From: Tachinus rufipes
Lineage: Eukaryota > Arthropoda > Insecta > Coleoptera > Staphylinidae
DNA: 64,000 nucleotides
Direction: 5' to 3'
Assembly: GCA_963932245.1 (NCBI GenBank)
Contig: OZ010744.1
Location: forward strand, 117,448,815 to 117,512,814
Positions 36,301 to 47,300 of this stretch are shown here, piece by piece (within the stretch, counting starts at the first letter, position 1; the number at the start of each line of letters is the position of its first letter). The translations under genes were made by a program, and so were the position numbers. Below the pieces are notes generated by a model that saw nothing but the letters and a program-made list of their open reading frames with translations, made no database searches and was not told the origin of the DNA.

Positions 36301-39300
36301 TGGGCGGGAACAAGGTTTAAATTGTGGGCGAATAGCTTCTTCTACTGTGATCCACCCACCCGCCCAAGTGTTAGTCATCAAAGGATCTATAGTTAATTCC
36401 ACCTCTTGTGTACTTGGACTCAGATATCGGAAATTTTTTTAACAATAAATCTTTTGATCACTAACGCTTGGGTGGGTGGGCAAAAACAAAGTTTAATTTG
36501 TGGGCCAGTAGCTTCTTCTACTGTGACCCAACCACCCACCCAAGTGTTAGTCATCAAAGGATCTATTGTACCTTCCACTTCTTGTGTGCATATAATCAGA
36601 TATATGAAAGAACTGTTTAACAATAAATCTCTTGACCACTAACGCTTGGGTGGGTGGGCGGGAACAAAGTTTAATTTGTGGGCGAATAGCTTCTTCTACT
36701 GTGACCCACCCACCCGCCCAAGCGTTAGTAATCAAAGGATCTATTTATTGTTAAACATTTCTCTGATATCGAACAATAAGCACACAAGAGGTGGAAGCAA
36801 CCTCTTGTGTGCTTATAGTTCGATATCAGAGAAATGTTTAACAATAAATCTTTTGATAACTAACGCTTGGGTGGTTGGGAGGGAACAAAGTTTAATTTGT
36901 GGGCTAATAGCTTCTTCTACTGTGACCCACCCACCCGCCCAAGTGTTAGTCATCAAAGCATCTATTGTTCCTTCCTCCTCTTGTGCGCATATAGTTCTTA
37001 ATCATTAACGCTTGAGTGGGTGGGCAGGAACAAAGTTTAATTTGTGGGCCAGTAGCTTCTTCTACTGTGACCCACCCACCCGCCCAAGTGTTAGTCATCA
37101 AAGAAAAATTGTTCCTTCCTCGTGTGTGCTTATAGTTAGATATCAGAAAAATGTTTAATAATAAATCTTTTGATCACTAACGCTTGGGTGGGTGGGCGGG
37201 AACAAAAGTTTATCTTGTGGACAAATAGCTTCTTCTACTGTGACCCAACCACCCACCCAAGTGTTAGTCATCAAAGGATCTATTGTACCTTCCACTTCTT
37301 GTGTGCATATAATCAGATATATGAAAGAACTGTTTAACAATAAATCTCTTGACCACTAACGCTTGGGTGGGTGGGCGGGAACAAAGTTTAATTTGTGGGC
37401 GAATAGCTTCTTCTATTGTAACCCACCCACCCGCCCAAGTGTTAGTCATCAAAGGTTCTATAGTTCCTTCCACCTCTTGTGTGCTTGGATTTAGATATGA
37501 GAGAATTGTTTAACAATAAATCTCTAGATAACTAACGCTTGGGTGGGTGGACGGCAACAAAGTTTAACTTGTGGGCCAATAGCTTCTTCTACTGTAATCC
37601 ATCCATCCGCCCAAAAGTTAGTCATCAAAGGATCTATTGTTCCTTCCACCTCTTGTGTACTTGAACTTATATATCAGAGAAATGTATAACAATGAATCTC
37701 TTGATATCTAACGCTTGGGTGGGTGGGCTGGTTTCATTTGTAAACCAGTAGCTTCTTCTACTGTGTCCCACCCACCCACCCAAGTGTTAGTAATCAAAGG
37801 ATCTATAGTTCCTTCCACCTCTTGTGTGCTTAAAGTTAGATATCAGAGAAATGTTGAACTATAAATCTCTTCATCACTAACGCTTGGGTGGGTGGGCGGG
37901 AACAAAGTTTAATTTGTGGGCAAATAGCTTCTTCCAATGTGACCCACCTACCCGCCCAAGTGCTAGTCATCAAAGGATCTATTATTCCTTCCACCTCTTC
38001 TGTGCTTATAGTTAGATATCAGAAAAATGTTGAACAATAAATGACTTGATCACTAACGCTTGGGTGGGCGGGCGGGAACAAAGTTTATCTTGTGGGCGAA
38101 TAGCTTCTTCTACTGTGACCCAACCACCCGCCCAAGTGTTAGTCATTAAAGGATCTATTGTTCCTTCCACCTCTTGTGTACTTGGACTTATATATCAGAG
38201 AAATGTTTAACAATAAATCTCTTGATACCTAACGCTTGGGTGGGTGGGCGGGTTTCATTTGCGAACCAGTAGCTTCTTCTACTGTGTCCCACCCACCCAA
38301 GTGTTAGTAATCAAAGGATCTATAGTTCCTTCCACCTCTTGTGTGCTTATAGTTAGATATCAGAGAAATGTTGAACAATAAATCTCTTGATCACTAACGC
38401 TTGGGTGGATGGGCGGGAACAAAGTTTAACTTGTGGGCAAATACCTTCTTCTACTGTGACCCAACCACCCGCTCAAGTGTTAAGTCATAAAAGGATCTAT
38501 TGTTCCTCCACCTTTTGTGTGGTTATAGTTAGATATCAGAGAAATGTTTAACAATAAATCTCTTGATAAGTAACGCTTGGGTGGGGGGGGGGGATAAAGT
38601 TTAATTTGTGGGCGAATAGCTTCTTCTACTGCAACCCACCCAGCCGCCCAAGTGTTATTTATCAAAGGATCTATAGCCCGTTCCACCTCTTGGGTGCTTG
38701 GACTTACATATCAAAAAAATGGTTAACAACAAATCTCTTGATAACTAACGCTTGGGTGGGTGGGCGGGAACAAATTTTAATTTGTGGGCAAATAGCTTTT
38801 CTTCTTCTAATTACAAAAATTTACTAAGGATTTTGGAGACTCCTAAAATATCCTATCAGAATATCTAATTACCAAGAATCTTGAGAATCCCAAATAGCTT
38901 CAGCAAAACTAAAAAAATCTTAGTATCAAGACCAGCAGACCTCTTAAGCGGTATTCGATAGATATAGCACCACATGGGTGTCCTCTCCAAGAACTTGCTA
39001 CCAAAAGTCGTTGACTCGACACCTGGGTGACATCACCGAGAGCTTTCTAGCAAAAATGATTAAAATCACTCTTCCATATAGATAAAGTGCACATACAGGT
39101 AGAAACATATAGAAAACACAAGTTTCTGCACACCCAATACTTGAAGATCATCTTCAAGCTAATTTTACCAAATCGTCAAAAAACCAATTGAGAGAATCTT
39201 CTGCAAAACTAAGCTATTTTTATTAAATGTCTTTAGATTCTCCAAAAACTTCATACCAAAAGTCGTTGACATATGTAGGATCTATTAAAAAAATTCTGCA

Positions 39301-42121
39301 GAAAAGTGTAACAGTACCACCTCAACACCTGGAGAGCATCATCAAGAGCTTTCTAACAAAGTCATTAAATTGGTAAAAAAAAAACACTTTTCCATAAAGT
39401 ACTTGACATAGGACATCTTAAACAATTTCTGCAGACTCAATACCTAGGGGTCTTCTTCAAAAGCGTTTTGCCAAATCATCATAAAAGCAATTATTTATTA
39501 TTTAAAAAGACTAGACCTCTGGAAAATATTGCATCACAATCTCCATGGCCAAGTTCTAATTACTAAAGATCTTGAGAACACCAAAATAGTTTGCAACACC
39601 TTCAGCAGTCTTTTGTTGTCCTCTCCAAAAACTTTCTTTCAAAAGTTGTTGACATTTATGTAAAAACTACTTAAAAAAATTCTGCTAATTATTATTAAAT
39701 ATTAAACTAATATAAAAGTGTAACAACATCATAAAAAAGGACTTGACACCTGGAGGACATCACCAAGAACTTTCTACCTAAAATCATTCTTCAATAAATT
39801 ACTTCTTTAACCTCTTTAAAAGTTCCAAGTACTACTCTTTAAACATAATTCAATAAAAATATCAAAATATTGCAAAACCATCTAATGTCTTTAAGTAGCA
39901 CCTGGGTATCCTCTCCAAAAACGTTTTACCAAAAGTCGTTGACATATATAGAAAACCCTCTTAAAAAACTAATACAAAAGTTTAGTACCACCAGAAGGTA
40001 CTAGACACATGGGAGACATCATCCAAGGTTTTCTAATTAAAGTTATCAAAACAGCTCTTCCATAATGTGCTTTACATAAGACACCTTAAACAAACAATAT
40101 CTGAAGACCCGTTACCTGGGGGTCATCTTCGAGAGCGTTTTACCAAAACATGAGGAAACCTGGAGGACCTCTTCATAGGTTGCTCCTATGACTAAATTTT
40201 TAGCTAAATCAAGATAACTGAAAAAGTCCTCAACACATTTAAAATCAAATAGTACCATCACTGAAAAATATCCGTCAAGACATCAGAGTTTTTAATATAA
40301 TCAAATCAAAAGAAAAACACACAATACCAGGAGGATCTCTTCTTGCTTCTAAAGAATGACTAAACTTTTAGCTAATTCAAAAAGATTGAAAAAATCCTTA
40401 ACACCTTTATAATCAAACAGTATATTTATTACAAAATACATGGTACCTGGAGGACATCTTCAGGAGTTTTTAATATAAACAGCCCTAAAGTCATAGGTTG
40501 CTTTTAAAAAATGAGTAAAAAGGAGTTTAGCTAAGTCAAGATGCTTGAAAAAGTCCTTAACACCTTTAAAATCAAATAGCACAGTCACTAGAAGATATCT
40601 GAAACCTAGAGATCTTCAAGAATTTTTAACAAAAGTCCATTAACATCTAGAAGTAATGATCTTCTAGGTGTCAAAACAGTTAAAGCCATCACCAACAAAA
40701 AGCGCACATTACCTGGAGGACGACTTCATAAGTTGCATCACTGAAACATACATACATGGAGAACATCTTCAGAAGTTTTTATATAATCTAAAAGTCATCA
40801 GCAACATTTAGAAGACCTCTTCATAGGTTTTTAGCTAAATCAAGATGATTGGAAGAGTCTTCAACATCTTTTAAATCAAATAACACAATTGCAGAAAAAT
40901 ATCTGATACCTGAAGAACATCTTCAAGAGTTTTTAATATAATCAAACCAAGTCATGAATCTGGTTTTAAAGAAAAACCCATTAAAAGCTAGAAGATCCTT
41001 ACAAGAAATTTAAAAACACATATTAGCAGGAGGACCTCTACATAAATTCTAATAAATTACAGATTTAGCTAACTAAATCAAGCTGATTAAAACAGTCATC
41101 AACAACTTTGAAACTAAATAGCACCATTTGACACCTGGAGGACTTCTTCAAGAGTTCTTAATATAATAAAAACTGTTCAAAAGCATCTTTCATTATAAAA
41201 TAATTTAAAAACATTGTTAAAGAGTGGATAACCGGCACCTGGAGCTCCTCTTCAGAAGCTTTCTTCCAAAAGTCAACAAATTAGTGACAAAACAAAATCT
41301 ACAACAAACTCTTCAATAAATGAAGAACCCCTTGAAGGATTTTCTGCAAAACTCACAGAAAAATCTTAAATTTAATCTTAGCAACAAAATCCATGATTAT
41401 AACTGCTTGAAAGCAACCTCCTTAACCTATAACGATGTTTGAAACTAGAATATGTTTCATCAACATTGAAACCCATCAAGCAAACTTTGTCCAACAACAA
41501 AAATTAAATTCAGTAACTATATTCCACAATTTAATCAACAAATTCAACTTTACAAGCCTCATCAGCGTACCCCAATTAATATTAAAACAAAACCTACTTA
41601 CTTTTTTAAACAATTTGTAATTAACAAATGAACATCCTGACGTTCATCCAATAACAGCATAGCACCCAAATAACCAATCCGTTTATCAGTAAATTTCGGA
41701 CTTGCAATCAATTTCAAACATTCCAATTGTCCAAAATGTGCAGGATAACCCAACATATGTATATACAACAATTTCGCAATATTTCTACATCTAAAATCAT
41801 AAAAAAATTAATACAAATTAATTAATCATTAATAAATTACCTCCAAACAGTATCTTCTTCCCTAAATGTTGATCTAATATAAGCGCATTCTTTATTAACA
41901 ACGCTTCTTTCCTCAGCGGCCGTTCTTGCAGCTCGTATTTGTCTTATAAGATCACGTAAACGCATCGGTGTAGGCATACGTACTCTTTCAACGGCTTCAT
42001 TAATAACCTGCTTGATTGTAGCCATATTAAAAGCAGGATTAAATCTACAAATATTGATAATTAGTTAAATAAATTTGTTAATATGTTGCCGTTATATTTA
42101 CCCATGTTCTGAAGCGTTCAT
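30308..42121 (-). CDS. AP1G1: AP-1 complex subunit gamma (clathrin adaptor large subunit)
   Basis: Thirteen coding exons in transcript order: 42121-42102, 42044-41841, 41790-41602, 34182-33944, 33892-33816, 33189-33094, 33036-32857, 32244-31879, 31825-31482, 31428-30908, 30823-30669, 30552-30460, 30409-30308. Phases agree at every junction, giving 861 residues (family about 820-960). Landmarks are the N-terminal RLRDLIRQIRAARTAAEER, the adaptin trunk (IHMLGYPAHFGQLECLKLIA, LVRILKNLILAGYSPEHD, HRSTI-ECLKD), and a Ser/Asn-rich hinge with two LLDLLGG clathrin-box motifs. A C-terminal gamma-ear of about 116 residues ends SFPTDIWD. The protein recruits clathrin and accessory proteins at the trans-Golgi network and endosomes. 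The usual start MATIKQ is at 42025; an upstream in-frame ATG at 42121 adds 13 residues (see findings). Intron 3 is 7419 bp and full of repeats, while most others are 50-60 nt. Confidence 0.97.
32290..32330 (-). repeat. Third copy of a dispersed repeat, in an AP-1 gamma intron
   Basis: This matches the two copies at 3142-3182 and 3273-3313 in reverse orientation (GTGCTGCAAACAATGCTTTC, then TTGATACTTAATATA). It is followed to about 32690 by a less AT-rich stretch (GATGGCGCTGCTATTTGGAG and similar), so the intron probably carries an inserted element. No coding sequence was identified in it. Confidence 0.6.
33190..33815. other. AP-1 gamma intron, no feature seen
   Basis: A 626-nt AT-rich intron between the exons ending 33816 and starting 33189. 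No repeat, RNA or coding remnant was recognised. Confidence 0.6.
34300..34760. repeat. Degenerate repeat with TTCCTTCACTTAATACCT, AP-1 gamma intron 3
   Basis: Four to five diverged units contain AATTCCTTCACTTAATACCT, GAAGATGTTCTC and CCTCTTCATAGT. The word GAAGATGTTCTCC is the reverse complement of GGAGAACATCTTC, which is common in the 38830-41380 block. The two flanks of the intron therefore share a repeat family in opposed orientation. Confidence 0.5.
34790..35380. repeat. TCTAGAACTCACTAAAA minisatellite
   Basis: Irregular units of about 40-60 bp built on TCTAGAACTCACTAAAA and the related TTCTAAAACTCAC, some followed by a GGTTC-AC-TTA word. The SINE at 35385-35590 is inserted at its right end: the same TCACTAAATCTAGAACT wording resumes immediately after it. 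Confidence 0.6.
35385..35590 (-). mobile_element. tRNA-derived SINE
   Basis: Read on the minus strand from about 35590. It starts with a tRNA-like head with an A box (TGGCTCAGTTATAG, 35580-35567) and a B box (GGGGTTCGATCCCC, about 35541-35528). A strong anticodon-arm hairpin GTTAGCG/CGCTAAC has loop TAGCA. The acceptor stem does not pair well, so it is not a working tRNA. Next comes an approximately 45-bp central segment with the hairpin GGTGATTCGGAAGTCACC and AAGCCGTTGG-CCC, resembling a domain shared by arthropod SINEs. Then there is a tail ending near GCGAAATAAAG. Target-site duplications are hard to define because the insertion sits in a repeat. Transcription by pol III and mobilisation by a LINE are known for the class, not shown here. 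Confidence 0.75.
35640..38800. repeat. 175-bp tandem array with G-quadruplex inverted arms
   Basis: Eighteen units with an average period of 175 bp (GGGTGGGTGGGCGGG at 35778 through about 38754). Each unit has a C-rich arm (CCCACCCACCCGCCCAAG-GTTAGT), a roughly 90-bp middle containing CCTTCCACCTCTTGTGTGC and GATATCAGAGAAATGTTTAA, and a G-rich arm (ACTAACGCTTGGGTGGGTGG and on) that is the inverted complement of the C-rich one. Then follow about 45 bp (AATAGCTTCTTCTACTGT). At least nine G-rich arms are intact four-run G-quadruplex motifs on the plus strand, and at least six C-rich arms are intact on the minus strand. Reading frames here (GWVTVEEA, FCPPTQALV and similar) are translations of the repeat. 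The array lies in AP-1 gamma intron 3. Confidence 0.93.
36743..36849. repeat. Near-perfect 50-bp inverted repeat inside the G-quadruplex array
   Basis: Arms 36743-36792 and 36800-36849 are complementary over 50 bp with one mismatch, separated by a 7-nt spacer (GGAAGCA). It arose inside one array unit by an inverted duplication of the unit middle, and lengthens the local spacing between G-rich arms to about 219 bp. Confidence 0.9.
38830..41380. repeat. Degenerate repeat with CACCTGGAGGACATCTTCA, AP-1 gamma intron 3
   Basis: Many diverged segments carry ACCTGGAGGACATCTTCAAG, AGAGTTTTTAATATAATC, AAATCAAGATGATTGAAAAA and CAACACCTTTAAAATCAAAT, at irregular distances of roughly 100-200 bp. The first third (38830-40100) is a related but different version with CCAAAAGTCGTTGACAT. 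No reading frame is supported, and the 61-codon frame at 41435-41620 runs into an AP-1 gamma exon on the wrong strand. Confidence 0.6.
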
Positions 42122-42129
42122 AGCTGCAA

Positions 42130-44385
42130 AGACAGGAAACAACAGAGCGTGATAATAAATTAAGCGACAAAACCACTTGAAAAAACAAATTAATTTTGTT
42201 TATTTAATCAAGACAGGTAAGTACATTACACCTGTGTATGTAATGTAACCAATGACACAGACAGTGTGCTGCCTGCATACGTTTGTGAAATGTACTTAAA
42301 TTTAGGATAGAATTCCTGAGATACTTACCAATAAACTAAATTTGTTTTTAGTCTATAAAATTAAAAAATACCGTTAAAATTATTAACTTATTACTATATT
42401 TAGACCATCCCATTGACTAATTTGACATACACAAATTCGCAATATGGCCAGCGTTGCCAGGCTGGCACTTTAATCCTTTTCAGTCAGCTTTTTTATATTT
42501 GTGACTAACTTCACTTTACATAATTATTTAATTGATTTGATTAAAGCAAAACTATATTTTTATTATTATTACACAATGCTTTATCATTAAAATTTAAATT
42601 GTATTGTAAACAACTTCTTATCAACAATATAAATAAATATTTGTTTGGAATCAAATAAAATAAATTCAAAAAAATCATAAATAATAAAACAGACTATTTC
42701 ATAACATTTTATAATATTTGAAATGGATTATTTCAAATAAACATTGTTATCTAGATATATGATCAATTGATTACACAAAAATAAACATAAAAAATATTAA
42801 AAGATCATAATTTGTTATGATTTTATATTTTGCAACGTTGCTGTTAATGGTTATATTGAATGACGTCACAGCTGACTACGTTTTAATTTTAATTTTATTT
42901 AACTTTTTTAATTTTAAAAGATTATAAAAGTTATATAATCTATATAGTATAACAGCTTAATGTTTGCTTCAATTTGTTTTAGATTGAATTTATTTAATCT
43001 ACTTAATATACAGTGCGATCGAAAAAAGTTGCTAATTCAATTTACGCGCGTTTTACATGTTTTGACAGTTGTAGTTGCGTTCGGTAAATTAAAAACTGAT
43101 GCAAGCACACTGATTTAATTAAAAAAGTCTTTCTATTTTTATTACAATATTGTAAACTTTTTTGTTTAAAACAATATTCAAGCTAAGAATTTTTATTCTT
43201 AATTAAATAGTTTATAATTCAAATAACTCAGTAAATTTTGATACAAATTGGCAACAATATACTTCAATGTCATTAATGTAAGCTGTATTAATTTCATCCA
43301 ATTCGACACGCTGGATTTTACATAATCTAATTTAATCAATCTAACCTAACTAAGCTGAAAACTCTTATTTTTAATAAAATATTTCTTAATTTTTAAACTA
43401 CTCATTGCATTTTGATACAAATTGGTAATAATATACTTTAATGTCTTTAGTATAAGTTGTATTAATTTTATTAAATTCGACTCGTTAGATTTTACATAAC
43501 TTTAATTTAATTAATCTACACACATTAAAGTATTAAACTTTATTAATATTACACTTTAAGTTTATTTTGAGTCAAAATTAAAGCATACAACATGTACTAA
43601 GCTATAATTCTTATCAAATTTAAGTCTTTTTATTATTTATTTCACAACTCTTATGCTTAAATAAATGTTAATTAACGTTTTCAACTAATTTATATCTTTT
43701 AAACAAGATTAAATTGTGTTACTACTCTATATAATAATTAAGATGAATTGACAACGCCATCTTCAAATATTTATAATCTTAATTACCAGTTATTTATAGA
43801 AATGATTCAATAAAATATTGTTCTTAACATATTAATTCATTTAGAATAAATTTATATTAACAAGTGGTTGATTACATAACAAACAGAAGCGTCAAGCACA
43901 ATGAAATAATAAAATAAATAATTTTTACCTTCGATTCAATTCGGGGGGGAGTATTCCCCAATCCGACTCGTAATACGGATACATGTTGCTGCGTTTGAAG
44001 TAATAGGAAAACAGCTTAACGACAGTATTAATCCAATAGTTTGTAATAAAAGTAAGAGATATTGAACTGATATGCTCTCTTATCGCGTACACAAGTGTAT
44101 ACTGATATCAGTTGTAAAGCAAATAGGTGCAATCACATTTTTTATCATACCTTTGCGTGTGTGTATTGAGTGAATGTGCTGCTGGAGCAATAAACATTTA
44201 CATTCATGTTTCTAACAAACATTTAATGATAAATACCTTTAGTTTTATAATTATGAATTAATTTTATATTAAAAGTTTATATTAATTACAAAAAATATGA
44301 GAATGATTAATTAATTCAAGTGTGGGAGATTAGTAGTAAAAAAAATTATATTATTTTTGATCTTAGTAGTGTATACAACCATTTA
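42130..44385. other. 5' flank of the AP-1 gamma gene, AT-rich
   Basis: Very AT-rich. It should contain the AP-1 gamma leader exon(s) and promoter, but no core promoter element can be assigned. A segment of about 180 bp is duplicated (about 43150-43340 and 43370-43510; shared words GATACAAATTGG, AATATACTT, GATTTTACATAA). No gene is seen before the satellite begins. Confidence 0.45.
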
Positions 44386-47300
44386 TACGTTAATATACGA
44401 ATACCGAAATTTCCGTCGATTGCCGAAGGATAACTCTTTGACCTACAAACTTCCAAATGCGATTGCAATTGCGTCCTTTCCCTTCACCATTTAGTGTTTT
44501 TTTTACTCTTCAAAACGCACAAAAAACCGTATTTAATGTGGTTTTCTTAACTTTGACAGACAACTGCTAGGAATATCGAGGTCGGACCTCTAAAATCGTA
44601 ATCAGGGGTTCATTTTACGTCAGGAAATGTAAAAAAACCGACCGTTTTTTCCTAAAATTGAAAAAATCCTAGTCCAAAAAGAAGAAAGACCCCCCTCTTT
44701 GGTATGTTTTAACTCTTTCAATCGCCGAAGGAGAACCCCTTAAAGCACGGACTTCCGCTTTCTCCGACAACCTACTGGGGTCAGTGGCTTACCATAAAAA
44801 AATCTGCGGCCCCATCCGCCGACTAGGAGTATGTTAGTTTCACGCTTTTAGAACTTTCAAATTGACCGAAAATAGCCATATTTCGATAAGAGGGAGAAAT
44901 GTTGGGAGTATCGAAACGGCAATACCAAAATCGTAATCAGGGCTCTAAGTTACCCCAAAAAGCAAAAAATTACAAACTTTCATCCACATTTGTGGATTTT
45001 ACTCTGAAAAAACACGAGCTTATGTACGTAATGAGCGATACAATCGATCGCCGAAGGAAAACCCTTTGATCTACGGACTTCCGGTTTGCATCAGCATCTG
45101 CCGGGGTCTGTTGGCTTGCCACAGGAGCAATTGCGTCCTCCTCGGTCTCTTAAAACTATATTTGTTTCACACGTTTTTGTAATAAAAACACACCAAAAAA
45201 CCGCTATGAATTAGAAGGTGAACGGTTGAGAATATCGAAACGGCGATTCCGGAATCGTAATCAGGGGTCCAAATTACCCCAGTAACCAAAAAACTACCAA
45301 CATTGGTCCACGTTTGCGAATTTTAGTGTGGCGACGTGAGCTTATGTACGTATTCGCGATAAAACCAAAACTTTCGTCGATCGCCGAAAGAAAACCCTTT
45401 GACCTACGGACTTCCGGTTTGGCAGGCATTTAGATGAGTCTGTTGACTACCCTCAAAAGCAATTGCGTCCCTGTCCTTCACCGTTTAGTGCCTTTTTTGC
45501 CCTTCGAAACGCAAAAAAAACGTGTTTTTGGCGGTTATTTTAAAATTGCCGCCAGGGTGCTAGGAATATCGGTGTCGGACCCCCAAAATTGTAATTAGGG
45601 GTTCATTTTACGTCAGGAAATGTCAAAAAACCGACCTTTTTTTCCAAAAATTGAAAAAATCCTAGTCCAAAAAGAAGAAAGACCCCCCTCTTTGGTATGT
45701 TTTAACTCTTTCAATCGCCGAAGGAGAACCCCTTAAAGCACGGACTTCCGCTTTCTCCGACAACCTACTGGGGTCAGTGGCTTACCATAAAAAAATCTGC
45801 GGCCCCATCCGCCGACTAGGAGTATGTTAGTTTCACGCTTTTAGAACTTTCAAATTGACCGAAAATAGCCATATTTAGATAAGAGGGAGAAATGTTGGGA
45901 GTATCGAAACGGCAATACCAAAATCGTAATCAGGGCTCTAAGTTACCCCAAAAAGCAAAAAATTACAAACTTTCATCCACATTTGTGGATTTTACTCTGA
46001 AAAAACACGAGCTTATGTACGTAATGAGCGATACAATCGATCGCCGAAGGAAAACCCTTTGATCTACGGACTTCCGGTTTGCATCAGCATCTGCCGGGGT
46101 CTGTTGGCTTGCCGCAGGAGCAATTGCGTCCTTCTCGGTCTCTTAAAACTATATTTGTTTCACACGTTTTCGTAATAAAAACACACCAAAAAACCGCTAT
46201 GAATTAGAAGGTGAACGGTTGAGAATATCGAAACGGCGATTCCGGAATCGTAATCAGGGGTCCAAATTACCCCAGTAACCAAAAAACTACCAACATTGGT
46301 CCACGTTTGCGAATTTTAGTGTGGCGACGTGAGCTTATGTACGTATTCGCGATAAAACCAAAACTTTCGTCGATCGCCGAAAGAAAACCCTTTGACCTAC
46401 GGACTTCCGGTTTGGCAGGCATTTAGATGAGTCTGTTGACTACCCTCAAAAGCAATTGCGTCCCTGTCCTTCACCGTTTAGTGCCTTTTTTGCCCTTCGA
46501 AACGCAAAAAAAACGTGTTTTTGGCGGTTATTTTAAAATTGCCGCCAGGGTGCTAGGAATATCGGTGTCGGACCCCCAAAATTGTAATTAGGGGTTCATT
46601 TTACGTCAGGAAATGTCAAAAAACCGACCTTTTTTTCCAAAAATTGAAAAAATCCTAGTCCAAAAAGAAGAAAGACCCCCCTCTTTGGTATGTTTTAACT
46701 CTTTCAATCGCCGAAGGAGAACCCCTTAAAGCACGGACTTCCGCTTTCTCCGACAACCTACTGGGGTCAGTGGCTTACCATAAAAAAATCTGCGGCCCCA
46801 TCCGCCGACTAGGAGTATGTTAGTTTCACGCTTTTAGAACTTTCAAATTGACCGAAAATAGCCATATTTCGATAAGAGGGAGAAATGTTGGGAGTATCGA
46901 AACGGCAATACCAAAATCGTAATCAGGGCTCTAAGTTACCCCAAAAAGCAAAAAATTACAAACTTTCATCCACATTTGTGGATTTTACTCTGAAAAAACA
47001 CGAGCTTATGTACGTAATGAGCGATACAATCGATCGCCGAAGGAAAACCCTTTGATCTACGGACTTCCGGTTTGCATCAGCATCTGCCGGGGTCTGTTGG
47101 CTTGCCACAGGAGCAATTGCGTCCTTCTCGGTCTCTTAAAACTATATTTGTTTCACACGTTTTCGTAATAAAAACACACCAAAAAACCGCTATGAGTTAG
47201 AAGGTGAACGATTGAGAATATCGAAACGGCGATTCCGGAATCGTAATCAGGGGTCCAAATTACCCCAGTAACCAAAAAACTACCAACATTGGTCCACGTT

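Noticed and set aside
36406..38827. Repeated reading frames with GGWVTVEEA or PPTQALV-like peptides on both strands
   Set aside because: They recur with the 175-bp unit and are translations of the repeat, with no start context or independent support.
43010..43090. Possible Tc1/mariner terminal repeat (CAGTGCGATCGAAAAAAG)
   Set aside because: The start resembles such ends, but no matching inverted copy or TA-flanked partner was found nearby.
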